A stretch of DNA of 64,000 nt from Maribacter arenosus (lineage in GTDB: Bacteria > Bacteroidota > Bacteroidia > Flavobacteriales > Flavobacteriaceae). The stretch spans positions 558,001-622,000 of the forward strand of contig NZ_JABTCG010000004.1 of assembly GCF_014610845.1 (NCBI RefSeq), written 5' to 3'. Positions within the stretch are counted from its first letter, which is position 1, and the number at the start of each line of letters is the position of its first letter. Below, in pieces: positions 35,335-45,078 of this stretch. The translations under genes and the position numbers were made by a program. Under the pieces are notes generated by a model, which made no database searches, was not told where the DNA came from, and worked only from the letters and a program-made list of their open reading frames with translations.

Positions 35335-36741
35335 ATGACTACAACCGGAATATTTATACATGATGATTTTTTGTTGGAAAACAAATATGCAAGGGAATTA
35401 TATCATAATTATGCAAAAGACCAACCTATAATCGATTACCATAATCACTTGCCTCCACAAGAGATTGCTGAGGACAGGATTTACGGTAATATGACCAGGA
35501 TATGGATCAATGGTGATCATTACAAATGGCGGGCCATGCGTACTATGGGTGTCGATGAAAAATTCATCACTGGTGATGGGTCCGATAAGGAAAAATTCAT
35601 GTATTGGGCGAAGACGGTGCCTTTTACCATGCGAAATCCATTGTACCACTGGACACATTTGGAATTAGCACGGTATTTTGATATATATGATTTATTGAAT
35701 GAAAGATCGGCAGAAAGGATATATTGGGAAACATCGGAAAAATTGAGTTCTCCAGAATATAGTTGCCAAAATTTACTTCGTAAAGTCAATGCCGAGGTTG
35801 TTTGTACGACGGAAGATCCAATAGATAGTTTGGAATACCACCAGACTTTGGCAAATAGTGGCTTTAATATCAAGGTAAGTACCGCCTTTAGACCAGATAA
35901 GGCCATTCTCATCTCAAATAAGGGCTATAATGCCTATATCGATACCTTAGGGAAAGCAGCAGACATCGAGATCAATACGTTCCATGAGCTATGTGATGCC
36001 CTAAAAAGTAGAATTTCCTTTTTTGACCAAAATGGCTGCAAACTTTGTGACCACGGTTTGGATCGGATGTATTATGAACTCTATACAGAGGCAGAAGTAC
36101 AGTCCATTTTTTTAAAGAAAAGAGCTGGACAGGAGCTCACAAATAGCGAAGCTTCAAAATTTCAAAGTGCGCTGTTGCTTTTCTTGTCAGAGACGTATCA
36201 CGAATATCGCTGGGTACAACAATTCCATTTAGGGGCATTAAGAAACAACAATGCCCGTATGCATAGCCTACTTGGCCCTGATACAGGGTGGGATTCGATA
36301 GGGGATTATCCGCAAGCCCAACAATTATCCGCCTTTTTAAATGCATTGGAGCGTAAGGATAAATTGGTGAAGACCATCATTTACAATTTGAATCCGTCGG
36401 ATAATGAAGTTTTTGCCAGCATGATTGGTAATTTCAATGATGGCAGTATAAAGGGAAAGGTGCAATTTGGTTCAGGTTGGTGGTTTTTGGATCAAAAAGA
36501 TGGGATGACCAAACAATTGAATGCGCTTTCAAACATGGGACTCATTAGCTGTTTTATTGGTATGCTCACAGATTCAAGGAGTTTTTTGTCTTTTCCACGG
36601 CATGAATATTTCAGGCGGGTGTTATGTAATCTTTTTGGGGACGAAATACAACGTGGGGAATTACCTAATGATCTACCCTGGATAGGAAAACTGGTACAGG
36701 ATATCTCCTATCAAAATGCCAAAGATTATTTTCATTTTTAA
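35335..36741 (+). CDS. uxaC: Glucuronate isomerase
   Basis: About 468 residues from ATG 35335 (MTTTGIFIHDDFLLENKYA), the usual family start; in-frame starts at 35257 and 35314 would extend into or up to the SDR gene. The enzyme converts D-glucuronate to D-fructuronate and D-galacturonate to D-tagaturonate. Seen: the amidohydrolase-like metal motif IDYHNHLPPQEIAEDR, then family phrases VVCTTEDPIDSLEYHQ, QFHLGALRNNNARM, KVQFGSGWWFLDQKDGM and LTDSRSFLSFPRHEYFRRVLCNLFGDE. It is cytoplasmic. It lies ahead of TRAP, uxaB and uxaA genes in the same direction. Confidence 0.95.
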   Translation: MTTTGIFIHDDFLLENKYARELYHNYAKDQPIIDYHNHLPPQEIAEDRIYGNMTRIWINGDHYKWRAMRTMGVDEKFITGDGSDKEKFMYWAKTVPFTMRNPLYHWTHLELARYFDIYDLLNERSAERIYWETSEKLSSPEYSCQNLLRKVNAEVVCTTEDPIDSLEYHQTLANSGFNIKVSTAFRPDKAILISNKGYNAYIDTLGKAADIEINTFHELCDALKSRISFFDQNGCKLCDHGLDRMYYELYTEAEVQSIFLKKRAGQELTNSEASKFQSALLLFLSETYHEYRWVQQFHLGALRNNNARMHSLLGPDTGWDSIGDYPQAQQLSAFLNALERKDKLVKTIIYNLNPSDNEVFASMIGNFNDGSIKGKVQFGSGWWFLDQKDGMTKQLNALSNMGLISCFIGMLTDSRSFLSFPRHEYFRRVLCNLFGDEIQRGELPNDLPWIGKLVQDISYQNAKDYFHF

Positions 36742-36794
36742 GACCACAAATCAACCCATTAAACTCAAATGAAAAAATCAGAAATAATTAGGAT

Positions 36795-37772
36795 ATGAAA
36801 ACCTTTGGGAAACTTATCACTTTATCTCTTTTTCTTCTCATCCAAGCATGTGGCTCGGAAAATACGATAAGGACCTTACGATTGGGGCATGGCTTGGATG
36901 TTAGCCACTCTGTACACAAGGCCATGTTGAAAATGGGGGAAGATTTGTCGCAAAGATCGGGTGGTAAGTTGAAATTGGAGATTTATCCCAGTCAACAATT
37001 GGGTACCGAGCGTGAATGTTTAGAACTTCTTCAAATAGGTAGTTTGGATATGACCAAGGTATCTGTAGGTGTCCTGGAGAATTTCGCTCCAAAAATGAAG
37101 GTTTTGGGGCTGCCATTCCTCTTTCGGGATAGGGAACATTCCTTTAATGTATTGGATGGCCCTATAGGACAATCCCTATTAAATGAAGGTGAAAAATATT
37201 GGCTTAAGGGACTTGGCTATTATGATGCTGGAAGCCGTAGTTTTTATACCATGAATAAACCCATTAATACTCCGGAAGACCTTTATGGACAAAAAATAAG
37301 GGTCATGGAAAGTGTTACTGCCGTAAGAATGGTGCAGGAATTGGGTGGTTCACCAACCCCCATTTCATGGGGCGAACTTTATACCTCCTTACAACAAGGG
37401 GTGGTAGATGGGGCCGAAAACAACCCACCTAGTTTTTATCTTTCTAGGCATTATGAGGTTTGTAAATATTATTCACTTGATGAACATACCGTTTTACCTG
37501 ATGTTTTACTCATGGGCACCTATATTTGGAATAAACTTTCAAATCAAGAAAAGGAATGGCTTTCAGAATCGGTCAAAGAATCGGTGAAATATCAAAGGAG
37601 ACTTTGGGCAGAGGCTGAAGCTGAGGCCTTACGCGAAGTTGAAAAGGCTGGGGTCACGATCATACGGCCCGACAAGACGCTTTTTGCATCAAAAGTCTCA
37701 GGTATTTATGAGGATTATAAGGATGATAAGGAAATCTACCCCTTAATCCAACAAATAAAAGAAACCAATTAA
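36795..37772 (+). CDS. TRAP transporter solute-binding protein DctP family
   Basis: 325 residues. The N-terminus is a lipoprotein signal (MKTFGKLITLSLFLLIQACG, lipobox LIQAC), so the receptor is tethered, unlike the free periplasmic form of proteobacteria. The DctP fold follows: LRLGHGLDVSHSVHKAMLKMGEDLSQRSGGKLKLEIYPSQQLGTERECLELLQIGSLDMTKV, the substrate-carboxylate Arg region GQKIRVMESVTAVRMVQELGGSPTPISWGELYTSLQQGVVDGAENNP. Such receptors bind acidic sugars or other carboxylates; uronates are expected from the neighbours. dctQ follows after 1 bp. Confidence 0.94.
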   Translation: MKTFGKLITLSLFLLIQACGSENTIRTLRLGHGLDVSHSVHKAMLKMGEDLSQRSGGKLKLEIYPSQQLGTERECLELLQIGSLDMTKVSVGVLENFAPKMKVLGLPFLFRDREHSFNVLDGPIGQSLLNEGEKYWLKGLGYYDAGSRSFYTMNKPINTPEDLYGQKIRVMESVTAVRMVQELGGSPTPISWGELYTSLQQGVVDGAENNPPSFYLSRHYEVCKYYSLDEHTVLPDVLLMGTYIWNKLSNQEKEWLSESVKESVKYQRRLWAEAEAEALREVEKAGVTIIRPDKTLFASKVSGIYEDYKDDKEIYPLIQQIKETN

Positions 37773-37773
37773 A

Positions 37774-38238
37774 ATGGCATTACGAAAACGGATCGATAAA
37801 ATTCTAGGAAGAACTTTGGTGGTCATCATGTCTATTATGGTCATAAATGTACTCTGGCAGGTTTTTACAAGATATGTTACAGGTAACCCAAGTTCGTTTA
37901 CCGATGAATTGGCCCGGTATCTCATGATATGGATAGGGATTTTGGGAGCCGCCTTCGTCTCTGGTAAGAATATGCATGTAGCCATTGATATTCTGCCTTC
38001 ACGAGCCCCTGTCAGAACACAAAAAAAGTTAAAGACCATAGTAACGGTAATTATAATACTTTTCGTGTTTTTCGCATTCATCGTAGGGGGTTCTCGATTG
38101 GTTTATATCTCCCATATTTTGGGGCAACAATCCCCGGCGCTGCAAATACCTTTGGCAGTGGTGTACTTGATTATCCCAATAAGTGGTCTTTTGATCATTT
38201 ACTATAAAGTATCGGATCTTTTAAACCTTAGATCATGA
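37774..38238 (+). CDS. TRAP transporter small permease subunit DctQ family
   Basis: 154 residues with four predicted membrane helices (about 14-32, 50-68, 88-110, 128-148) and the family phrase TDELARYLMIWIGILGAAFVSGKNMHVAIDIL near residue 40-70. It joins DctM in the sodium-driven TRAP permease. Its end overlaps the start of the large permease by 4 bp, so the two are translationally coupled. Confidence 0.93.
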   Translation: MALRKRIDKILGRTLVVIMSIMVINVLWQVFTRYVTGNPSSFTDELARYLMIWIGILGAAFVSGKNMHVAIDILPSRAPVRTQKKLKTIVTVIIILFVFFAFIVGGSRLVYISHILGQQSPALQIPLAVVYLIIPISGLLIIYYKVSDLLNLRS

Positions 38239-39533
38239 TGGAAAATATACCTATTTTAGTATTGATCATAAGTTTCATATGCCTATTGGCGATGGGAACC
38301 CCGGTTGCTTGGAGCATTGCTATTTCTTCCCTATTGACGATGTTGGTAAGTATTCCTGCAATACCGGCTTTTACTACAGTATCACAACGTATGGCGACCG
38401 GTCTCGATAGTTTTGCGTTGCTGGCCATACCATTCTTTATACTTTCTGGTGAATTAATGAACAAGGGAGGCATTGCACATCGACTTATAGCCTATGCGAA
38501 AACCTTGGTAGGATCCCTCCCTGGGGGGCTTGCATTGATCAATGTGATCGCTGCCATGCTGATGGGCGCAATTGCGGGATCGGCCATGGCTTCGGCTTCC
38601 GCAATGGGGAGTATTCTCGGTCCGGAAATGGAAAAAGAAGGGTATTCCCGCGAGTTTGGTGCTGCGGTAAATATTACCTCTGCCACTACAGGCTTGGTCA
38701 TACCCCCAAGCAACGTTTTAATAGTATACTCCTTGGCAAGTGGGGGTGCATCTATCGCAGCCTTGTTTTTGGCGGGTTATATTCCTGGTATTTTAACCGG
38801 TTTGTTCTTGATGATCGTAGCTTCGGTTTGGGCCAAAAAGAAAAAGTATAAAATAGGAAAACGAAGTAGTTTAAAAGAGATGTTCAAAACGTTCGTCGAT
38901 GCCTTGCCAAGTTTGCTTATGCTAGTGGTGGTTATCGGCGGTATTGTTACCGGTATATTTACGGCAACCGAAGCCTCTGCAATAGCTGTTTTGTATAGCT
39001 TGATCTTGGGCTTCGTATATAAGGAGATTACCTTTGAAAAACTACCCCAGATTTTATTGGATTCAGCATCGACCACAGCTATAGTAATGCTATTAATCGG
39101 AGCGTCGATGTGTATGTCCTGGGCACTCTCCTATGAGAATATTCCACAAGATATAAGCACGGGATTGTTGAGCTTGAGCGACAATAAGATTGTTATTTTA
39201 TTGATTATCAATTTATTGCTATTATTCGTAGGTATTTTTATGGATATGACTCCCGCCGTATTGATTTTTACACCGATATTTTTACCGGTAGTCACAAAAT
39301 TGGGTTTAGACCCCGTTCATTTTGGAATCATTATGGTGCTTAATCTTTGTATTGGGCTGTGTACACCTCCCGTAGGTTCCGTGCTTTTTGTGGGTGTCGG
39401 TATTGCCAAAACGACCATAGAGAAAGTATTCAAACCTCTTTTACCATTGTTCATTGCAATGATGATTGCCCTCTTCTTGGTGACTTATTTTCCACAACTG
39501 AGTTTGTGGTTGCCAAGTTTATTTGATCTATAA
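38235..39533 (+). CDS. TRAP transporter large permease subunit DctM family
   Basis: 432 residues, about twelve hydrophobic segments. Family phrases are seen at the start (LLAMGTPVAWSIAISSLLTML), near 70 (DSFALLAIPFFILSGELMNKGGIAHRLI), near 110 (GAIAGSAMASASAMGSILGPEMEKEGYSREFGAAVNITSATTGLVIPPSN) and near 370 (GIIMVLNLCIGLCTPPVGSVLFVGVGIA). It carries substrate delivered by the DctP receptor using a sodium gradient. In this operon the probable cargo is glucuronate, galacturonate or unsaturated uronates. Confidence 0.95.
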   Translation: MMENIPILVLIISFICLLAMGTPVAWSIAISSLLTMLVSIPAIPAFTTVSQRMATGLDSFALLAIPFFILSGELMNKGGIAHRLIAYAKTLVGSLPGGLALINVIAAMLMGAIAGSAMASASAMGSILGPEMEKEGYSREFGAAVNITSATTGLVIPPSNVLIVYSLASGGASIAALFLAGYIPGILTGLFLMIVASVWAKKKKYKIGKRSSLKEMFKTFVDALPSLLMLVVVIGGIVTGIFTATEASAIAVLYSLILGFVYKEITFEKLPQILLDSASTTAIVMLLIGASMCMSWALSYENIPQDISTGLLSLSDNKIVILLIINLLLLFVGIFMDMTPAVLIFTPIFLPVVTKLGLDPVHFGIIMVLNLCIGLCTPPVGSVLFVGVGIAKTTIEKVFKPLLPLFIAMMIALFLVTYFPQLSLWLPSLFDL

Positions 39534-39558
39534 TATTTATTTTATAAAAATATAATCC

Positions 39559-41001
39559 GTGCAACTACTAAATAGAAAAGTCACCAATTTATCGAAAACC
39601 CGACCCATAAAAATAATTCAGTTTGGTGAAGGTAATTTTTTACGGGCCTTTATAGAACCCGCAATTCAAAAGTTGAACCAAGAAGTGGATTTCAATGGGG
39701 GTATAGCTGTTGTACAGCCTATCGACAAAGGGATGGTCTCCATGTTAAATGATCAAGATGGGCTTTATACCCTATTTACCAAAGGAATAAAGGACGGTAA
39801 GGAAGTAGAAAGTAAAGAACTTAATACCAATATTGTGAAGGGCATAAATCCCTATACGGATTTTTACCAATATCTTGAATTGGCAAAGGAGGGGCAATTA
39901 CAATTTATCATATCGAATACCACGGAAGCCGGCATTGCATATGTCGAAACCGACACCCCTGATATGCAACCTCCGAGTTCGTTTCCTGCTAAACTTACGG
40001 TATTACTATATAAGCGTTATACCCATTTCAAGGGTGCTGGCGACAAGGGTCTTACCATAATTCCTTGTGAATTGATCAATTACAATTCAGATACCTTACG
40101 AAAGATTATACTCGATTACATAGCCCAATGGAAGTTGGAGGACGGGTTTAAAGACTGGCTTTTGATTGCTTGCACATTCCATAATACCTTGGTTGACAGA
40201 ATTGTCCCTGGTTATCCCAGTGATCAAATAGAAACTTACAATGCCCAATTGGAGTATAAGGACAATTTGATCGTAAGTGCCGAAACCTTTTTTTTGTGGG
40301 TTATTGAAGGAGATGAAAGACTGAAGGAAAAGTTGCCCTTTCATAAAACGGATCTTGATGTCAAAATTGTGAAAGATATGCAACCGTTCCGGACTAGGAA
40401 GGTTCGTATATTGAATGGGGCGCACACGGCCATGGTACCCTTTTCCATCTTGTATGGTAACAAAACCGTAAAGGAAAGTGTTGATGAAGTTTTTACCGGA
40501 CCGTTTATCCGCACTTTGGTATATGATGAAATAATCCCGACCTTGGATATGGACAGGGCTGAATTGGAAGCATTCGCTGAAGCCGTGTTCGACCGATTTA
40601 GAAATCCTTTTATAATACATCAATTATCTAGTATTGCCTTAAACTCTATTTCAAAGTTCAAAGTCCGGGTTTTACCAAGCCTTTTGGAGTTTGTAAAAAG
40701 AAAGAACTGTTTACCTATGCACATGGTTTTTGCCTTTGCCTGTTTAATCCGTTTTTATAAGGGTAGTTATAATGAACAGGCATTGCCCGTTAACGATGAT
40801 GCTGAAATCGTTAACGATATGGCTAGCATCTGGCAGTTAAAGAATTATGCCCAAATAAGCGGGGCTGTTTTATCGAAAGTGGAATATTGGGGAGAAGACC
40901 TTACACAAATTACGGGTCTTAAAGATGAAATTTCCAAGGCATTGCGGAGTATAGATGAAAAAGGAATAAAAGAAGGTTTTACTACATTTAAGAATAAATA
41001 G
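39559..41001 (+). CDS. uxaB: Tagaturonate reductase
   Basis: 480 residues, mannitol-dehydrogenase family. Reduces D-tagaturonate to D-altronate with NADH in the cytoplasm. Seen: N-terminal nucleotide-binding segment IKIIQFGEGNFLRAFIEPAIQKLN, middle phrases ISNTTEAGIAYVETD and CTFHNTLVDRIVPGYP, and the catalytic region VRILNGAHTAMVPFSILYG, with DRFRNPFIIHQLSSIALNSISKFKVRVLPSL downstream. The start is GTG at 39559; no better ATG lies nearby. It is 25 bp after the TRAP large permease and 7 bp before uxaA. Confidence 0.94.
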   Translation: MQLLNRKVTNLSKTRPIKIIQFGEGNFLRAFIEPAIQKLNQEVDFNGGIAVVQPIDKGMVSMLNDQDGLYTLFTKGIKDGKEVESKELNTNIVKGINPYTDFYQYLELAKEGQLQFIISNTTEAGIAYVETDTPDMQPPSSFPAKLTVLLYKRYTHFKGAGDKGLTIIPCELINYNSDTLRKIILDYIAQWKLEDGFKDWLLIACTFHNTLVDRIVPGYPSDQIETYNAQLEYKDNLIVSAETFFLWVIEGDERLKEKLPFHKTDLDVKIVKDMQPFRTRKVRILNGAHTAMVPFSILYGNKTVKESVDEVFTGPFIRTLVYDEIIPTLDMDRAELEAFAEAVFDRFRNPFIIHQLSSIALNSISKFKVRVLPSLLEFVKRKNCLPMHMVFAFACLIRFYKGSYNEQALPVNDDAEIVNDMASIWQLKNYAQISGAVLSKVEYWGEDLTQITGLKDEISKALRSIDEKGIKEGFTTFKNK

Positions 41002-41008
41002 CCATTTT

Positions 41009-42622
41009 ATGCAAAAGTTGATAAGAATTCAAAAGGAAGACAACGTTGTTGTGGCCCTTGTTGATTTAGCACAAGGGGATAAATTGCAATTCGAAGGGGA
41101 GGAACTTGTTGTATTGTCACATACCAAGGCAAAACACAAAATAGCACTCGTCGATTTACAACCAGATGACAAAATCTATATGTATGGCGTACTGGTAGGA
41201 AAGGCCGTTACAACAATTCACAGAGGGGGATTATTGACCACGGAAAATGTAAAACATCAGATAAATCCTGTAAGTGAAAAAACTGCGAATGTTTCATGGA
41301 CCCCTCCTTCCATTGAAAAATGGAAAGACAGGACTTTTATGGGGTATCATCGACCCGATGGTCAAGTAGGTACGGCAAATGTATGGTTGTTCTTCCCGTT
41401 GGTGTTTTGTGAAAATAGAAATATAGAGGTACTTAAGGATATTTTCGAAAAAGAGCTTTCCATAGGTAAAGTAAGCAAACAACAACAACTACTCCGAAAT
41501 CTCATCAGTGGGAATACAAGCCAGGTTGATATAGAAAATGAGAACCATTCCTCCCGAAGTTTGGAGAATATCGAGGTTAAATTCATCACCCATCAAGGGG
41601 GTTGTGGCGGAATTCGTCAAGATTCGGAGACCTTGGCAAAATTATTGGCAGGATACGTGAAAAACCCCAATGTCGCAGGGGCAACGGTCTTGAGCTTAGG
41701 GTGTCAAAACTTACAGGTCGATATCTTTAAAAAGGCATTATCGAATATTGATGATAATTTGGAGAAACCGGTACTCATCTATGAACAACAACAATTGGGT
41801 ACGGTAGACCATATGTTGAACACCATCATTAAAGAATCGTTTGAGGCCATTAAGAAGGCGAATGAAATAGAACGCAAACCAGCACCGCTCTCAAAATTGA
41901 AAATGGGATTGGAGTGTGGCGGTTCGGATGGATTTTCGGGCATATCGGCCAACCCAGCCCTGGGCTATGCATCCGATATATTGGCTGCCATAGGCGGTTC
42001 TCCAATTCTCTCAGAGTTTCCCGAGCTGTGTGGTGTTGAACAAGAGCTGGTGAATAGATGTGTGAATGATGTCGATGGTCAACGATTTATGCAGTTAATG
42101 AAGGATTATGAAAAATCCGCAGAAAATGTCGGTTCTGGTTTTGATATGAATCCGTCTCCAGGGAATATTAAAGATGGCTTGATTACCGATGCGATGAAAT
42201 CTGCCGGGGCAGCTAAAAAGGGAGGTACTTCGCCCGTTGAAGCTGTATTGGACTATGCCGAATATGTTACAAAACCTGGTCTTAATTTGTTATGCACCCC
42301 TGGCAATGATGTTGAAAGTACCACGGGTTTGGTGGGTTCTGGAGCTAATATTGTGTTATTTACAACAGGTTTGGGCACACCTACCGGAAACCCGATAGCT
42401 CCTGTATTAAAAGTTTCGAGCAATACGATTTTGGCAGAACGTATGCCGGATATTATCGATATTGATACCGGTGCTGTGATACGCGGTGAAAAGTCCATAC
42501 TGGAAATGGGCGAAGAGATTATGGACTATGTAATCAAGGTGGCAAGTGGTGAGGTTATGTCCAAAGCAGACCAATTGGGACAAGATGATTTTATTCCTTG
42601 GAAACGAGGGGTTTCATTATAA
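41009..42622 (+). CDS. uxaA: Altronate dehydratase
   Basis: 537 residues. Dehydrates D-altronate to 2-keto-3-deoxy-D-gluconate (KDG). The N-terminal SAF domain is at about 1-95 (DNVVVALVDLAQGDKL, KHKIALVDLQPDDKIYMYGVLVGKA), then the large dehydratase domain: FMGYHRPDGQVGTANVWLFFPLVFCENRN, THQGGCGGIRQDSETLAKLL, KMGLECGGSDGFSGISANPALGYASD, and near the C-terminus GLNLLCTPGNDVESTTGLVGSGANIVLFTTGLGTPTGNPIAPVLK. The metal-linked cysteines and histidine sit in these blocks. It is the last enzyme gene of the operon; its stop overlaps the 3' end of the convergent lacI-type gene by 6 bp. Confidence 0.95.
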   Translation: MQKLIRIQKEDNVVVALVDLAQGDKLQFEGEELVVLSHTKAKHKIALVDLQPDDKIYMYGVLVGKAVTTIHRGGLLTTENVKHQINPVSEKTANVSWTPPSIEKWKDRTFMGYHRPDGQVGTANVWLFFPLVFCENRNIEVLKDIFEKELSIGKVSKQQQLLRNLISGNTSQVDIENENHSSRSLENIEVKFITHQGGCGGIRQDSETLAKLLAGYVKNPNVAGATVLSLGCQNLQVDIFKKALSNIDDNLEKPVLIYEQQQLGTVDHMLNTIIKESFEAIKKANEIERKPAPLSKLKMGLECGGSDGFSGISANPALGYASDILAAIGGSPILSEFPELCGVEQELVNRCVNDVDGQRFMQLMKDYEKSAENVGSGFDMNPSPGNIKDGLITDAMKSAGAAKKGGTSPVEAVLDYAEYVTKPGLNLLCTPGNDVESTTGLVGSGANIVLFTTGLGTPTGNPIAPVLKVSSNTILAERMPDIIDIDTGAVIRGEKSILEMGEEIMDYVIKVASGEVMSKADQLGQDDFIPWKRGVSL

Positions 42623-43645
42623 GGTAGGATTGGATCTGGATGAGGATTTGCGTATTTTAAGACTAGGTGCAAGCACGATTCGCTTTTTAGTCTTAACGGT
42701 ATCAGAATCAATTTGTTCCAAAAAAACTTTTGCTGCAGTTCTTCCCATTAACATGGGTGATTGATCTACCGAACTAATCGGTAATTCCATAAACTGGGTA
42801 AAGGGTTCATTGCTGAAGCCTACCACACAAAAATCTTCGGGTATACATAAGCCAATTTCCTTAAGATATTGTATGGCCCCCAATGCTGCAAGGTCACTTG
42901 CCGAGAACAGGGCATTTGGTGGATCGGCAAGTTCCATTAATTTTTTGGCTGCTTCCTTACCTGCCTCTATTTTACTTTCAAGCCCTAATAGATACTTTTC
43001 GTTAAAACCAATGTCGCTATCCAACAAGGCTTGCTTGTACCCCTCAAATCTATTTTTGTATATCTCCAAAGAACGATCTACAGTAAAATGGGCTATTTTG
43101 GCACACCCTTGATCGATCAGATGTTGGGTAGCTTCATATGCCCCACGATAATCATCCAAGGTTACGGAACTGGCCCCTTTGATATCCACTTTACGGTCAA
43201 AGAATATTAAGGGTACATTTTTCTTAAGAACCTGTTCGAAATGTCCCGTGTTCTTGGTATGCCTGGCAATGGACATTATGATACCATCCACTTGGGCATT
43301 CAATAGGTTTTGTATAACATCCGCTTCTTTCTTTTCATCATCATGGGTTTGACAAATAATAACATTATACCCCATGGGATTCAACTCCTCTTCGACGCCA
43401 CGGATAACATTCGAGAAAAAATTTCTGTTGATAATGGGCAATACCACGCCGACGTTTTTACTTTTGCCACTCTTTAAGGCCAAGGCCAGTCTATTCTGTT
43501 TATAGTTTAATTTCTTCGCGGTCTCAAGCACCAATTTTTTTGTATCCGAACTAATTCTTGGATTGTCATTAAGCGCCCTTGACACTGTAGCGGCGGTGAT
43601 GTTCAATGCCTTCGCGATATCATAAATGGTGGTTTTTTTACTCAT
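42617..43645 (-). CDS. LacI family transcriptional regulator of the hexuronate operon
   Basis: 342 residues. The N-terminal helix-turn-helix with hinge is clear (TTIYDIAKALNITAATVSRALNDNPRISSDTKKLVLETAKKLNYKQN), followed by the periplasmic-binding-protein-like effector domain (VGVVLPIINRNFFSNVIRGVEEELNPMGYNVIICQ, QVDGIIMSIARHT, LIFFDRKVDI, NALFSASDLAALGAIQYLKEIGLCIPEDFCVVGFSNEPFTQFM). It is convergent with uxaA. The perfect palindrome at 34471-34488 before the SDR gene has the central CG of LacI-family sites and is its likely operator; a weaker match lies before its own start. The effector is probably a uronate intermediate; this is inference. Confidence 0.93.
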   Translation of the reverse strand: MSKKTTIYDIAKALNITAATVSRALNDNPRISSDTKKLVLETAKKLNYKQNRLALALKSGKSKNVGVVLPIINRNFFSNVIRGVEEELNPMGYNVIICQTHDDEKKEADVIQNLLNAQVDGIIMSIARHTKNTGHFEQVLKKNVPLIFFDRKVDIKGASSVTLDDYRGAYEATQHLIDQGCAKIAHFTVDRSLEIYKNRFEGYKQALLDSDIGFNEKYLLGLESKIEAGKEAAKKLMELADPPNALFSASDLAALGAIQYLKEIGLCIPEDFCVVGFSNEPFTQFMELPISSVDQSPMLMGRTAAKVFLEQIDSDTVKTKKRIVLAPSLKIRKSSSRSNPTL

Positions 43646-43697
43646 TTATTTCTTTTCAATGAAAAAATATATTCGGGCCAAATTAAATGTCGATTGC

Positions 43698-43710
43698 GTT
43701 ATCGATTGCA
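43698..43710. promoter_or_regulatory. Possible weak LacI-type site before the lacI-type gene
   Basis: GTTATCGATTGCA differs at two of 13 positions from the corresponding part of the 34471 palindrome and lies 53 bp before the regulator start. It could serve autoregulation. Confidence 0.3.
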
Positions 43711-43890
43711 CGAACACGCAATAAGAGATAAATATAGGGTAATTAAAGGTGAAAATATACTTTGGACCTGTTCAAATTCAAGATGGTTTTCTAATTATTC
43801 GAATGGCAATTTTAGACCAAGGGAGACAACTAAAATCGACGATTGAAAATTCCAATTTTTTATGCGACAAAATGTATTTCACATAAGAAA

Positions 43891-44466
43891 TTAGACCAAA
43901 CCGGTAAACCCTAGAAAGGCCAATGACAATAGACCGGCGACCAATAGATTGATTGGAACTCCTTTCATGCCCTCGGGTATATTGGCGAGCTCTAAATATT
44001 CACGGATACTGGCGAAAACTATTAGCGCCAAACCAAAACCAAGTGAATGGGAGAAGGCAAAGAAAACGGCCTTTAAAAGACTGCTGTCTTCAAGTCCCAA
44101 AGCCAAAATGGCTACACCAAGAACGGCACAATTCGTGGTAATCAAAGGGAGGAAGACCCCTAGGGCTTGGTATAAGGGGGGACTTACTTTTTTGAGGATG
44201 ATTTCAACCATTTGCACCAATGCCGCAATGACCAAAATGAAGGTAATGGTACGTAAGTAATCCAATCCGGCAGGCAATAAAATATAGTTATGCAATAAAT
44301 AAGTCGCCGTAGTAGCAATGGTCATCACGAACATTACGGCCCCTGACATACCGATCGAGGTCGATATTTTGTTCGAAACGCCCAAAAAGGGACAGATTCC
44401 CAAGAATTGTGCAAGTACAATATTATTGACGAATACAGCGGCAATGAGTATTACGATATAGTCCAT
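43891..44466 (-). CDS. rnfA: Electron transport complex subunit RnfA
   Basis: 191 residues, six membrane helices. Integral subunit of the Rnf complex, which couples ferredoxin:NAD+ electron transfer to ion pumping. Seen: VFVNNIVLAQFLGICPFLGVSNKISTSIGMSGAV with the membrane-embedded Cys region, LPLITTNCAVLGVAILA near 110, with the second conserved Cys. RnfA and RnfE are inverted homologues that share an embedded iron-sulfur cluster. It is the last gene of the operon, starting 1 bp after rnfE. Confidence 0.95.
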   Translation of the reverse strand: MDYIVILIAAVFVNNIVLAQFLGICPFLGVSNKISTSIGMSGAVMFVMTIATTATYLLHNYILLPAGLDYLRTITFILVIAALVQMVEIILKKVSPPLYQALGVFLPLITTNCAVLGVAILALGLEDSSLLKAVFFAFSHSLGFGLALIVFASIREYLELANIPEGMKGVPINLLVAGLLSLAFLGFTGLV

Positions 44467-44467
44467 T

Positions 44468-45073
44468 TTAAGCTGTTTTAACGGTTAGTTTATTAAACAG
44501 AATCGCGAGATAGGCCAAGGCTATGAATGCGCCTGGAGGTAAAATGAAAAGAATAAAGGTATTGGCGTCCTCGGGAATGAACTTAAAATCGAAGATACTT
44601 CCATTACCAAGGATTTCACGTGCAGCGCCCAATACGGTCAATGCAATTACAAAACCAATGCCCATGCCTAAGGCATCCAAAACCGAGGATTTCAAATTGT
44701 TTTTTGAGGCAAAGGCTTCGGCCCTTCCCAAGATCAAACAGTTGACCACGATCAATGGTATGAAGATTCCGAGTTGCTCATAAAGAAATGGGATAAAGGC
44801 CTCTAACACCATTTCCACAATGGTCACAAAGGAAGCGATGATGATAATAAAGGCCGGGATCCTCACCTTGCTCGGTATTTGTGATTTAACTAAGGATACA
44901 ACGGTGTTCGACATCAATAAAACAAACAAGGTGGCAATGCCCATGCCCAATCCGTTGAACGCGGATGAGGTAACCCCTAAAGTGGGGCACATACCCAAGA
45001 GCATTACAAAGACCGGGTTTTCCTTAACAATGCCTTTTAAGAAATTTTCCTTTTGATTTATGGTTTTGGACAT
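44468..45073 (-). CDS. rnfE: Electron transport complex subunit RnfE
   Basis: 201 residues with six membrane helices. Family phrases: NPVFVMLLGMCPTLGVTSSAFNGLGMGIAT, with the membrane Cys, and IFIPLIVVNCLILGRAEAFASKNN with the second Cys. Partner of RnfA in the membrane core. It is 5 bp after rnfG. Confidence 0.95.
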   Translation of the reverse strand: MSKTINQKENFLKGIVKENPVFVMLLGMCPTLGVTSSAFNGLGMGIATLFVLLMSNTVVSLVKSQIPSKVRIPAFIIIIASFVTIVEMVLEAFIPFLYEQLGIFIPLIVVNCLILGRAEAFASKNNLKSSVLDALGMGIGFVIALTVLGAAREILGNGSIFDFKFIPEDANTFILFILPPGAFIALAYLAILFNKLTVKTA

Positions 45074-45078
45074 TTTTC

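Noticed and set aside
43902-43911. CGGTAAACCC resembling the alginate operator
   Set aside because: It lies inside the 3' coding end of rnfA, lacks the outer T/A pairs and is not near a promoter.
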